From an uncultured Bacteroidota bacterium (GTDB taxonomy: Bacteria > Bacteroidota > Bacteroidia > Chitinophagales > Chitinophagaceae), in NCBI GenBank assembly GCA_903853805.1, contig CAINUN010000011.1:1-56474 (forward strand): 56,474 nt of DNA. Direction: 5' to 3'. Below, piece by piece: positions 27,160 to 35,845 of this stretch. Made by a program: the position numbers and the translations under genes. Numbering within the stretch: position 1 is the stretch's first letter; the number at the start of each line of letters is the position of its first letter. Under the pieces are notes generated by a model. The model was given only the letters and a program-made list of their open reading frames with translations, ran no database searches and was not told where the DNA came from.

Positions 27160-27362
27160 GCAGGCAACAAAAGGCTTGGCAAAATACGGGCGGACAGAAG
27201 TTATCTTCGGCATTTGTAATTCTGTTGTACTTCGGTTCGGGGCTGGACGTTATCTATTTAGCTTTTTGTTGTTATCTTCATCAAAAGTTTTTCAATCAGC
27301 ATTTGTTCTGGGCTTGACCAGCTACTATTCCCGTACTTCGCCAAGCCTCGAACGTTAGCTGC
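27160..27362 (+). other. attC-like imperfect palindrome 1
   Basis: The left arm 27160-27190 pairs with the right arm 27330-27362 in about 24 of 31 positions, including AGGCTTGGC and TACGGG, with a 139-nt central region. The arms end in GGCAAC (left) and GTTAGCT (right). This fits the R-box arrangement of attC sites (AAC at one end, GTT at the other, large variable stem between). GTTAGCTGC at 27354-27362 reappears inverted (GCAGCTAAC, 28588-28596) at the next palindrome. Interpretation as a recombination site is an inference. Confidence 0.5.
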
Positions 27363-27435
27363 AATGCTTGGGGACACTGCTAACTTTGAACATTTGAGCT
27401 TTGAACGAACAGACAAAAAACAAAATTGACACGAC

Positions 27436-28203
27436 ATGCAAGACAATTTAATTTTCCTTACTGACACAGAGTTAGACAAACCTGTTTACAGAATTTTTGG
27501 GTTTAATCGGCTTGAAGAAATTTTTACCGAAAGAAAGCTGACATTGGTTAAGCCCAAAAAGTGGGATGACCCTTTTGAAAATTTTATTCTTAACTCAACA
27601 GGTCAACTTCCTGACGGCAGACAATTTGAAATTAGTTTCAGAGATAATTTCTATGGACAATGCTGGTCTTTGACAAAAGAAAGTGATGCGATGTGGAGAA
27701 TATATTCCACTAACAAGGATGCTGTAAAAGTAAAAACGACAATAAGAAAATTATTTACTCCCTTATTTCAAGCTGGAGGACAACACACAAAAATGAACGG
27801 AGTTGTTTACAATCTTTCCTCATTCGTTGGCAAGGTAAAATATGCAGACACCAAAACATTGGTTGCAATGCTTAAAGACGAGCAAAGAATGAGTGGGAAA
27901 GTTTTTGACCAATCGGGTTGGGGACAAGCATCAACATTTTTTTTCAAGAGAGTTGCTTTCAAACATGAAAAAGAAGTTCGCTTAATTTACAACTCTCAAA
28001 ATGATAATCAGTCGGACTATTTTAAGTTTGACATTGACCCTGTTCAATTATTTGACGAGATTGTATTTGACCCGAGAATGACAACAGCACTTTACGAAAC
28101 ACAAAAACAACAAGTAAGAAATTGGGGATTCAACAAGAGTATTATTCAATCGGGACTTTATAAACTAAAAACTTTCACTATTGCATTACGACCAACATAT
28201 TGA
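27436..28203 (+). CDS. DUF2971 family protein (cassette module 2)
   Basis: A 255-aa protein with the DUF2971 pattern. VYRIFGFNRLEEIFTERKL lies near the N-terminus, followed by KPKKWDDPFEN; CWSLTKESDAMWRIYS and FKRVAFKHEKEVRLIYN lie in the middle and C-terminal parts. The family is widespread, often on islands, with no established biochemical role; proposals of an ADP-ribosyltransferase-like fold have been made but I cannot support that from this sequence. No signal peptide. It starts 74 bp after attC-like palindrome 1, in the same direction as the recombinase. Confidence 0.75.
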   Translation: MQDNLIFLTDTELDKPVYRIFGFNRLEEIFTERKLTLVKPKKWDDPFENFILNSTGQLPDGRQFEISFRDNFYGQCWSLTKESDAMWRIYSTNKDAVKVKTTIRKLFTPLFQAGGQHTKMNGVVYNLSSFVGKVKYADTKTLVAMLKDEQRMSGKVFDQSGWGQASTFFFKRVAFKHEKEVRLIYNSQNDNQSDYFKFDIDPVQLFDEIVFDPRMTTALYETQKQQVRNWGFNKSIIQSGLYKLKTFTIALRPTY

Positions 28204-28241
28204 CAGTTAAAATAAATTGACTTTGACAAAAAATAAACATT

Positions 28242-28493
28242 ATGAAAGAATTAGAAATTTTAATTGACGACTTGAAAAAACATTTCGCAGCAAAAGAATT
28301 GGAATTAAGAGAGAACCCCAAATTCAATGCTTTTACGGAAGGTTTTTTATTAAACAGGCAAAGAGACATTGAAGGTTTTCAACTTGCTTGTGAGAATCAC
28401 GACACGAATCCTTTTCTTAAACCACTGGTGATTGACGGCTTTAAAACAGACGCTGTAAAAATTAAATCAGACATTGACAAGATTACTTGTTAA
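28242..28493 (+). CDS. small unknown protein downstream of the DUF2971 gene
   Basis: An 83-aa soluble helical protein (MKELEILIDDLKKHFAAKEL), with no recognisable motif. It follows the DUF2971 gene by 38 bp in the same direction and lies before attC-like palindrome 2. Coding potential is supported by position and by the lack of a competing longer frame. It could be a partner of the DUF2971 protein, but there is no direct evidence. Confidence 0.5.
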   Translation: MKELEILIDDLKKHFAAKELELRENPKFNAFTEGFLLNRQRDIEGFQLACENHDTNPFLKPLVIDGFKTDAVKIKSDIDKITC

Positions 28494-28528
28494 ACGCAGA
28501 TATAACGCTATGACCGATATGATAAAAC

Positions 28529-28691
28529 TTCTAACAAACAGTGGTGCGAACTTCAAACAGTTGTGCCTTGAACGAACAGCAGCACATGCAGCTAACATAA
28601 GATTAAAAGAAATTTTAAAAAGAAGGGCTTTGTTCGGTAATCAAACAGTGGTGCTTCTAACAAACAGTTGTGGTAAAACGAACAGTGGTGC
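28529..28691. repeat. 19-bp repeats in two triplets
   Basis: AACAGTGGTGC and its variant AACAGTTGTGC occur at 28537, 28556, 28575 (AACAGCAGCAC), 28644, 28663 and 28681. Within each triplet the spacing is 19 bp (18 for the last). The second triplet lies in the loop of attC-like palindrome 2. Units have TCTAACAA or TTGAACGA in front. Confidence 0.7.
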
Positions 28692-28739
28692 ATCTAATCC
28701 CTTCTTTTTAAAACTTCTTTAATCCCTTCTTCGTTAGAC
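28591..28739 (+). other. attC-like imperfect palindrome 2
   Basis: The left arm 28591-28627 pairs with the right arm 28699-28739 over about 30 positions, including AGATTAAA and TTTTAAAAAGAAGGG, with a 71-nt loop. The right end is GTTAGAC, an exact match to the attC core GTTRRRY; the left end GCAGCTAAC is the complement of the right end of palindrome 1. The arms contain a 4-nt bulge, as attC sites do. This site lies after the 83-aa gene and before the toxin-antitoxin module. Confidence 0.55.
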
Positions 28740-28907
28740 AAAAAATCACTCAAAATTTTAGCTCCTTCATTTCGCTACGCTACCTTCAGTCGAAGAAAAT
28801 TTTTTCGTTTTTAAAGAAAAAAATCCAGCTCAGCTAAGTCGCAGTGATATCAAATCTTCGGATTTGAATGCAACGATGAAATTTGGCTCCAAACCTTTGA
28901 AACTTTT

Positions 28908-28988
28908 ATGAACCTCTTTGCTAAAAAACTGCCCTATCGCCAAGCCCGTAAAATGTTGGGTGACATTTTTCGAACAGCTTTTAGATAG
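28908..28988 (+). other. 27-codon frame, possible gene remnant
   Basis: The frame starts MNLFAKKLPYRQARKML and ends ...FRTAFR, basic and helical, 48 bp upstream of the antitoxin gene. It could be the leftover end of a longer protein or a small peptide; codon use alone does not decide. The 28740-28907 stretch before it shows no other gene. Confidence 0.2.
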
Positions 28989-29035
28989 AAGAGCACACAG
29001 AAATATTTCTTAACTTCGAACAAATATTATTAGAC

Positions 29036-29239
29036 ATGTTAGTTGAAAGAACAGCGAAGGAAGTAATAATAAGGCTGCCAGCCTCGGTGGACACAGAAGA
29101 CCTACAGGACTTTTTGAACTATGCACGTTACAAAGAGTTGACTTCTGATTTTAAAGTTGCCCAAAAAGAAATAGATAAGTTAGCAGACCAAATAAATACA
29201 AAATGGTGGACTAAAAACAGAACCAAACTTGTGAAATGA
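29036..29239 (+). CDS. probable antitoxin of a PIN-type module
   Basis: A 67-aa charged protein (MLVERTAKEVIIRLPASVDTE), with a short beta-strand start then a helix ending in WWTKNRTKLVK, the size and shape of small antitoxins. Its stop overlaps the start of the PIN-domain gene by 4 bp (ATGA), the standard coupling of a two-gene toxin-antitoxin unit. The fold family is not recognised by name. Lies after attC-like palindrome 2. Confidence 0.7.
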   Translation: MLVERTAKEVIIRLPASVDTEDLQDFLNYARYKELTSDFKVAQKEIDKLADQINTKWWTKNRTKLVK

Positions 29240-29685
29240 GGATAATCGTTGACACAAACATTGTTTTTAGCGCTATCCTAAATTCCAGCAGTAGAATTGG
29301 CAAAATATTGTTGAATTCAAAAGGACATTTTCAATTTTACTCTTGCGACTATTTACGGACAGAAATTCAACGACACCGCAGTAAACTTCTAAAATTGACC
29401 AAGCTGACAGAGGGTAACTTAACAGAACTTGAAGGACTTGTAACACATAACATAACTTTCATTGACGAAAGACTATTAACACAAGAACTTTTGATGAAAA
29501 CAGAAATGTTTCTAAAATCAATTGACCCAAACGACACGCCTTTTGTTGCATTAACAAAACATTTAGATGGCAGACTTTGGACAGGCGACATGCAACTATA
29601 CAATGGACTTAAATTAAAACGATTTAAAGATATTATCCTCACAGCAGAACTTTCCTTATTGCTTGACGACTTAGAGCGTAACTAA
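29236..29685 (+). CDS. PIN-domain toxin (VapC-like ribonuclease)
   Basis: A 149-aa PIN-domain protein. The acidic residues of the metal-binding site are visible: Asp6 (IIVDTNIVFSA), Glu43 (RTEIQRHR), Asp100 (DPNDTPFVALT) and Asp118 (WTGDMQLY). PIN toxins cleave tRNA, rRNA or mRNA; this form resembles the group annotated as putative toxin component, PIN family. The 4-bp overlap with the upstream small gene supports a toxin-antitoxin pair. It is on the same strand as the recombinase and is AT-rich compared with the core genes. Confidence 0.85.
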   Translation: MRIIVDTNIVFSAILNSSSRIGKILLNSKGHFQFYSCDYLRTEIQRHRSKLLKLTKLTEGNLTELEGLVTHNITFIDERLLTQELLMKTEMFLKSIDPNDTPFVALTKHLDGRLWTGDMQLYNGLKLKRFKDIILTAELSLLLDDLERN

Positions 29686-30016
29686 AACGTTGTACAAAAT
29701 TGCATTGGCATTATGGCGGTTGTGGAAATGCGGATACCCAGCAGCAACAAGAAATCAGCAAAGGTTCCAGCTTGACATTATTAATTTATCAACAGAATAA
29801 ATCATCGACTTTTATATCTTTATTTAGCAAAAGTTATCGACTGACAGATCAAGGAATTCCAATACAACGCTAATGCTGGGGCGTTAGAAAAAAATCCGCA
29901 TGGTAGTAATTTTTCTGAAACACACTCCGCCACATTGCCAATCCGTAAAACTTTAGACAAAAATCCTAGTACTCCAACATATAAGCTCAGCTATAAAAGC
30001 AAAGCATAAAAACAAG
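29686..30016. other. 331-bp intergenic region; weak third palindrome
   Basis: No gene found. CGTTGTA just after the PIN stop (about 29698-29704) can pair with TACAACG near 29863-29869, and the right part ends in GCGTTAG (29881-29887), similar to the ends of the other two palindromes. The match is weaker than at those sites, so a third attC-like site is only suggested. It is the boundary between the plus-strand cassette region and the minus-strand PorP gene. Confidence 0.3.
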
Positions 30017-31045
30017 TTAATAAAAGAAATGTGGGCAAAGCGTTTTACCTCTCTCATTTTCATGAAACAAGCCTGTTTTCACTAACGATATTTCCATGCC
30101 TCCACGCATATAAGAAGCGGGGTTTAGCTTAGAAACATTGACGTCATAACTAAAGCCAATTGAGTAACGCATATAGTCAATCTTTACAACAGGAATTAGA
30201 GCATCATTCAAGCGATAGAAGCTACCGATGTAAGCCACAAACACGGGTTCGCTCGCATATTCCGATGACTTTTTCCAATGAAGCAACCCACCAAATACAA
30301 GCTCATTGTACTTACCCTGAATTTGGTATTCTGCCTGCATGAGTAACCCATAGTTTTCATCAAAACGATAAGTAAGCCCTGCGCAAGCATTATAGCGCGT
30401 ATCAATTTTCACTTGGGCATTGTTGTAAAAACTGTTTTTAGGTTTTGTAAGATGGTAGGCAGAAACACCTACGAAGTAAGTAGATTGATTATACTCCCCT
30501 GCACCGCCACTAAAATTAACTCCGGCACCAAGGTCAAAGTAATTCAGTTTATTATTGAGTTGTCCTTCGCCTGTAGGCGCATTTGGGTCGTAGCCTCCGC
30601 CTTGATATTGGTTGTTTGTAGTAATTCTTGCAGGGTCAAAACTGCGTTGCACATAACCTCCTGTAAAACCCACAGAAAGAAAAGAATGATACACATCTTC
30701 CAAGCTTTTGTTGAAACTTAAAGAAGGGTAAACGCCAAAGTTCTTCATTTGAATACTGCCGGCTTGGTCCATATTGGCTAGCAAACCATAGCTGAAGAAA
30801 TCGGAAGTATTTGGGTTAGTTACAATTTTCCCTTCGTAGCAAATTTGTTGGGTAACAAAAGGTTGGCTCACTGTGCCCCACTGTGTTCGGTAGTTAGCGG
30901 CTATTTTATAATCTTCAGAAAAAATTCCTGTTAATGCAGGATTGCGCAAGATGGTTGTTTCATAAAACTGTGAAAAGTGAACGTCCTGAGCCCAAATAAT
31001 TGTTGGAGTGAACAGTAGTATGATGCCAAATAAAGTCTTTCTCAT
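30017..31045 (-). CDS. PorP/SprF-like T9SS outer-membrane beta-barrel protein
   Basis: A 342-aa PorP/SprF family protein. The signal peptide covers about residues 1-20 (LFGIILLFTPTIIWAQ), followed by VHFSQFYETTILRNPALTG, the conserved start of the mature family, and a beta-barrel with many aromatic strands ending in TGLFHENERG. PorP is part of the T9SS ring; SprF paralogs assist secretion of specific partner proteins and are usually next to a large secreted partner, as here: the giant PKD protein ends 18 bp upstream in the same direction. Confidence 0.88.
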   Translation of the reverse strand: MRKTLFGIILLFTPTIIWAQDVHFSQFYETTILRNPALTGIFSEDYKIAANYRTQWGTVSQPFVTQQICYEGKIVTNPNTSDFFSYGLLANMDQAGSIQMKNFGVYPSLSFNKSLEDVYHSFLSVGFTGGYVQRSFDPARITTNNQYQGGGYDPNAPTGEGQLNNKLNYFDLGAGVNFSGGAGEYNQSTYFVGVSAYHLTKPKNSFYNNAQVKIDTRYNACAGLTYRFDENYGLLMQAEYQIQGKYNELVFGGLLHWKKSSEYASEPVFVAYIGSFYRLNDALIPVVKIDYMRYSIGFSYDVNVSKLNPASYMRGGMEISLVKTGLFHENERGKTLCPHFFY

Positions 31046-31062
31046 TGTTCTGATTTTTCTTT

Positions 31063-34000
31063 TTAACGCACTAAACTGATATCACCTTTCCAATTGATTT
31101 TTTCACCTGTTTCGCAAATACCTTCAAGCATATACACATACACATCCGGCGCTAAAGGCTGTCCTTTAAAAGTACCATTCCAACCATCGCTTTCTACGTT
31201 CAAATTCATGTTGGTTTTTTCAAAAACAATTTCACCCCATCTGTCAAACACGCGGAAAGAGGTAATTTCTTTCAGCCCATCTCCACGAGGATAAAATACA
31301 TCATTCATACCATCTCCATTAGGAGAAAAGAGATTGGGGATAAACAATTGACCTTGATCGCAAATGACAATAACAACAACGCTATCGCTGTTTTTGCATC
31401 CTTTACTACTAATAGCGGTTACATGATATTGGGTAGTCACAGAAGGTTTAGCTGTTGGGTTGCTACAAGTTTCGCAACTCAGTGTAGTGGTTGGTGTCCA
31501 TAAGTATTGAATAGCATTAGAAGCAGTTGCTTGAAGCATTACACTCGTTCCGGCAACAATTGTTTCATCTGATCCTGCATTGACAATAGGTTTTGGCCAA
31601 ACCGTTACTCTAACTTGATGTGAATCAGGCGGACAACTTCCTTCCCATGCCAACACTGTGTAAACCGTAGTTACATGAGGTGAAGCAATCGGATTTGGAA
31701 TCAAATTATTATCGAGGGTAGCTGATGGTTTCCATTCATAATGTTGAGCTCCATACACCAGTAATTGAAAGGTACTGTCATCACAAATTTCACCACCATT
31801 ACCTGCCGTACTTGTGGTTATCGTTTGGATGTTCACATTTACATTGTCAATGTTTTTACAACCAAGTGCATCTGTTCCTGTAACCGTAAAAATGGTAGCA
31901 GTTGTTGGTGCCGCATTTGTCGTTTGACAGTTAGGACAAGTAAGATTGGTTGCAGGTGTCCACACATAACTGACGCCACCTGTAGCAGAAATTGTAGCCG
32001 CATCACCCACGCAAATAGAAGTGTCTAATCCCGCATTAATAATCGGAAGTGGGTTAATCGTAATGGTTTTTGTCACGGTGTCTTTACAACCATGTGCATT
32101 AGTAGCTATTAAAGTAACAGGGTAAGTTCCTGTGAAAGCATAGAGATAAGATAGCGTGTTGCTACTTCCCGTTTGTGAACCATTATTCACGTTCCAAGCC
32201 CAAGCATTTACGGGAGAAAAGAAACTAAAAGAAGTGTCAGTGAACGTAACAGGTGTATTGACACAAGCAGGAGAATTAATAAAGCCTGCAATTACGCCAT
32301 CTACTTTAATGGTATCTAAGCCCGTACTACTGTTCATACATCCTGCGCCATCACTTAAAATGAGTTTAGGAATATAGACTCCCGGAGTAGTATAAATATG
32401 TGTGGTAGTGTTCACTCCATTTGCCGGTTGTGTAACGCCGTCACTAAAGTCCCAAACAATAGAGGGAACGCTGTTTAAATTAGCTGTGAAATTGACAAGC
32501 AATGGTTCGCAACCAGATGTAGGTGTGTACGTCAATCCGCCGGCATAGCCCATAATGTCTGCAGTACCGTAAGCAGTGTCCGTACAACCTTCGTTATTGA
32601 TGGCGATGAGTGAAATATTGAAAATACCTCCTGCAGTATAAATACAGGTTGGATTTGCAATACCAGAACCGCTACTATTGCCAAAATCCCAAGTGTAGTT
32701 AGTACCTCCAATTGAAGTGTTGGTAAAAAGAACATTGAGTGGCGGACAAATAGCCAATGTATCACTCATAGTAAAAGAAGCAACCGGCTTTGAAATATTT
32801 ATATAGCCGTTTTTGATGAGCGTGTCTTTACAACCTGAAGCATCAGTAACTATCAATCTAACCGTAAAATTACCTGTTTGTGTATATGCATGCGTGGGCG
32901 TAAATGCAGTAGAGGTGCCACCATCTCCAAAATCCCAATTACAAGTAAGCCCTGTGCCAGAAGATGAATTATTGAAGGAAAGCACAGTGCCAATACAAGA
33001 TGCCGTATCAGTGGCGCTAAACAATGCTATCGGTTTTCTCGAATCAATATAGGCTTGCTTAATGAGTGTGTCTTTACAACCAATATTATCCGTAACAATC
33101 AGTTTCACATCATACACACCACCCAAATAAATCGTGGAAACGGGACTTCCTGTTCCAGTATTGCCATTACCAAATGTCCAATCTTTATTGACAATGCTTG
33201 TGCCAACAGTAGGTACAGTTTGGTCTGTAAACGTAACGCTAAGAGGCGCACAACCAACAGTAGGACTGCCCACGAATTGTGCTGCAGGTTTGGCAACAAG
33301 TATGTAATTATTCCTGCGAAAAGTATCCCAACAAAGATGCTCATCTTGAATCCTCACTTTCACTGAATAGTAGCCGGTGTTAGGAAAAGTGTATTGAATA
33401 CTTGCAAGCGTATCAGCCATTACTTGTGTGCCTACTTGCCAATCAATTTGCATGATGTTGGGCGAGGTATAACTCGAAGTCAGTGTAATGGTTTCATTCT
33501 TACAAATGGTCGTATCACTTGCTACTAATGAAGCCACGGGGTCCAACACTTTAACAGGAATAGTCATCGTATCTGTACAACCATAAACACTATTATAAGT
33601 AATCAATGAAACATTGTAAGTGCCCGCCGTAGCATAAGTATGAGTGGGTTTAATAATTGTACTTGTGCCGCCATCACCAAACCACCAAAGCCTTGAAGTA
33701 GCACCCACTGTGGCAGTATCAATAAACTTCACCATTAGCGGTGTGTCGCAATTATATTTTACGTAAAACTTAGAAGTAGGGTCATGAACCACTATCATAT
33801 TCGGCACCATAAACGTGTCTTCACATCCGTTGTTAAAGGCATGAAGAATGACGGTATAAATACCACTTGGCGAATAAGGATGTCCAGGGTTTGTAGCACC
33901 TGTTGCACCACCATCTCCAAAATCCCACAAGTACGAAGTAGCATTTGTAGATGCGTTGTTGAAATAAACCATTTGGTGATTGCAAACCGTATCGGGCGCA

Positions 34001-35613
34001 GCAGTAAAAGAAGCATTCGGATGTGGACCCACTAAAACATGAATAGTATCTGTTGCAGTACATCCGTTTACCGTAGTTACGGTGAGCACAATAGTGTAAG
34101 TACCAGGAGTATTATACACGGTTGATGGCGTATCCAATGTTGACGTATTGCCATTGCCAAAATCCCAATAATAAGTAGCAACTCCATATGGATAGGTAGC
34201 CCCTATGCCCGGAAAATTTGTAAACCGCGATGAACTGAAATGAACCGATAATGGCGCACATCCTTGATAAGGCACTGCACCTGCCGCCAAATCCAAATCG
34301 TAAATCTTCAAAGTATCGTTATAAACAATCGTATCGGCACAACCAAAGTTGCTTATAGCAATCAATTGTGGCGAATACCATCCGTTATTGTTGTAGAGAT
34401 GACTAGGGCTTAAGCTTGTTGAACTGCCTCCATCATCAAACCACCATTCATAAGTAGCAGCACCTGTTGAGGAATTGGTAAATTGAATTGTACTTGGTGC
34501 AGGACAAGGTTGGGTAGGTGTAAAAGAATAGTTAGCATTCGGTTGTGGATAGATAGTCACAGGAAATGTGACGCTATCGGCACAAACGCCATTCAGTGCT
34601 ATCAACTTTACATTATAAGTGCCGGCAACTCCATACACATGGGTTACGCTTGTTGCTGTAGTCGTTAAAGGCAAGCTGCCATCGCCAAATTTCCAAACAT
34701 AACTTGTAGCCCCTGTAGAACTACTGTTAAAGGTCAAAGGAGTATTCACACATCCCGATGAAGGCGACGGTGTAAAATTGGCAATCAAATTCCCTATGGT
34801 TATGTAATTGGGTTTATCCATAGTATCCTTACAGCCCTTAGCATCTGTTACAATTAACGATACGCTATAAGAACCCGGTGTGTTGTAGGTAGTAGTAGGA
34901 TTAGCCGCCCCACTCGTCAAGGTATTGCCAAATGTCCAAGCATAACTATACGGACTCGTACCTACAATCGTACTCGTAAAACTCACATTGGCTGGCACAT
35001 CGCAATAGCTTGTAGGATTGCCGGTAAAGTCGGCAACAGGTGGCGTAAAGACATGAACATAGTTGGTCTTGGTAAGCGAAGAAGTACAACCACCACTATT
35101 CGTTGCCACCAAGGTTACACTATAAAACCCCGGCGTAGGATAAGTATGATTTGTGTTTTGAAGGTTAGAAGTATATCCATCTCCAAATGCCCAAGCATAG
35201 GTAGCAGGGCCAGGCGTAATAGGCTGTGTATTGTTCGTAAAATGAACCGTTAATGGCGGACAACCCGCAGTGTCGGGGGCATTAAAATCAACGATTGGCT
35301 TGCCAAGAACAGTAATAATATTTGTAATGGTTTTCGTATTGGTACTCGTACCATTGCCAATAGTCAGCGTTACGCTATAAGTACCCGGATTAGTATAAGT
35401 GGTAGACGGGTTTTGAAGCACCGAACTCGCCGCATTGCCAAAATCCCATTGATAAGTAGTGGGGCTGCCGGTAGAAGTATTTAAAAACTGAACAATTAAA
35501 GGCGCACATCCCGTAACGGGTGTAGCTGTGAAATTGGCAGAAAGCTGTGCGTGTAAGACAACAGGTAAACTAAGTAATATGATAAACGATAAAAATCGTA
35601 AAAGATTATTCAT
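31063..35613 (-). CDS. giant PKD-repeat surface protein with gliding-motility-type C-terminal domain
   Basis: A 1,516-aa secreted protein with signal peptide (FLSFIILLSLPVVLHAQ), then about fourteen PKD-like beta-sandwich repeats, recognised by CAPLxVxF starts and YxWDFGDG-type ends, spaced about 90 residues. Three Ig-like repeats (about residues 1190-1420, each starting NAG.D or equivalent) follow. The last about 95 residues (LFSPNGDGMNDVFYP to SLVR) are the CHU_C / gliding-motility-associated T9SS sorting domain. PKD modules mediate protein-protein or carbohydrate contact. With the PorP/SprF-like gene downstream on the same strand it forms the usual SprB/SprF-like pair, so it is a candidate adhesin. 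No catalytic domain was seen. Confidence 0.92.
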   Translation of the reverse strand: MNNLLRFLSFIILLSLPVVLHAQLSANFTATPVTGCAPLIVQFLNTSTGSPTTYQWDFGNAASSVLQNPSTTYTNPGTYSVTLTIGNGTSTNTKTITNIITVLGKPIVDFNAPDTAGCPPLTVHFTNNTQPITPGPATYAWAFGDGYTSNLQNTNHTYPTPGFYSVTLVATNSGGCTSSLTKTNYVHVFTPPVADFTGNPTSYCDVPANVSFTSTIVGTSPYSYAWTFGNTLTSGAANPTTTYNTPGSYSVSLIVTDAKGCKDTMDKPNYITIGNLIANFTPSPSSGCVNTPLTFNSSSTGATSYVWKFGDGSLPLTTTATSVTHVYGVAGTYNVKLIALNGVCADSVTFPVTIYPQPNANYSFTPTQPCPAPSTIQFTNSSTGAATYEWWFDDGGSSTSLSPSHLYNNNGWYSPQLIAISNFGCADTIVYNDTLKIYDLDLAAGAVPYQGCAPLSVHFSSSRFTNFPGIGATYPYGVATYYWDFGNGNTSTLDTPSTVYNTPGTYTIVLTVTTVNGCTATDTIHVLVGPHPNASFTAAPDTVCNHQMVYFNNASTNATSYLWDFGDGGATGATNPGHPYSPSGIYTVILHAFNNGCEDTFMVPNMIVVHDPTSKFYVKYNCDTPLMVKFIDTATVGATSRLWWFGDGGTSTIIKPTHTYATAGTYNVSLITYNSVYGCTDTMTIPVKVLDPVASLVASDTTICKNETITLTSSYTSPNIMQIDWQVGTQVMADTLASIQYTFPNTGYYSVKVRIQDEHLCWDTFRRNNYILVAKPAAQFVGSPTVGCAPLSVTFTDQTVPTVGTSIVNKDWTFGNGNTGTGSPVSTIYLGGVYDVKLIVTDNIGCKDTLIKQAYIDSRKPIALFSATDTASCIGTVLSFNNSSSGTGLTCNWDFGDGGTSTAFTPTHAYTQTGNFTVRLIVTDASGCKDTLIKNGYINISKPVASFTMSDTLAICPPLNVLFTNTSIGGTNYTWDFGNSSGSGIANPTCIYTAGGIFNISLIAINNEGCTDTAYGTADIMGYAGGLTYTPTSGCEPLLVNFTANLNSVPSIVWDFSDGVTQPANGVNTTTHIYTTPGVYIPKLILSDGAGCMNSSTGLDTIKVDGVIAGFINSPACVNTPVTFTDTSFSFFSPVNAWAWNVNNGSQTGSSNTLSYLYAFTGTYPVTLIATNAHGCKDTVTKTITINPLPIINAGLDTSICVGDAATISATGGVSYVWTPATNLTCPNCQTTNAAPTTATIFTVTGTDALGCKNIDNVNVNIQTITTSTAGNGGEICDDSTFQLLVYGAQHYEWKPSATLDNNLIPNPIASPHVTTVYTVLAWEGSCPPDSHQVRVTVWPKPIVNAGSDETIVAGTSVMLQATASNAIQYLWTPTTTLSCETCSNPTAKPSVTTQYHVTAISSKGCKNSDSVVVIVICDQGQLFIPNLFSPNGDGMNDVFYPRGDGLKEITSFRVFDRWGEIVFEKTNMNLNVESDGWNGTFKGQPLAPDVYVYMLEGICETGEKINWKGDISLVR

Positions 35614-35775
35614 TCCAAAAGTGCTATTCTTAAGAGAGAATAAAAATAGACGGTTTTAAGGAGAAAAACGTTTGTCATTTCCTCCCAATCCGGCAATTAT
35701 CTTTCAAATACTTTATCTAGCCTTATTTTTTACTGTAAAGGTGCATAGATGCGAAGATGTAAAGATTTGCACAAG

Positions 35776-35800
35776 AAAAAGCCCTGCAAGAATGCAGGGC
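35776..35800 (-). terminator. terminator of the 319-aa gene
   Basis: GCCCTGCA (35781-35788) and TGCAGGGC (35793-35800) form a perfect 8-bp stem. An A-run (35776-35780) on the left is the T-run for the minus strand, 46 bp downstream of the stop of the unknown gene at 35846-36805. Confidence 0.8.
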
Positions 35801-35845
35801 ACATATTGATAATCAATAAAAACAATACTTTAAACTCAAAAATTA

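Noticed and set aside
28474-28722. 82-aa frame overlapping the second palindrome
   Set aside because: It runs through the 19-bp repeats and both palindrome arms; sequence is low complexity and overlaps the end of the 83-aa gene.
31765-35253. Several plus-strand frames inside the giant PKD gene
   Set aside because: Antisense shadows of a strongly repetitive coding sequence; no start or family support.
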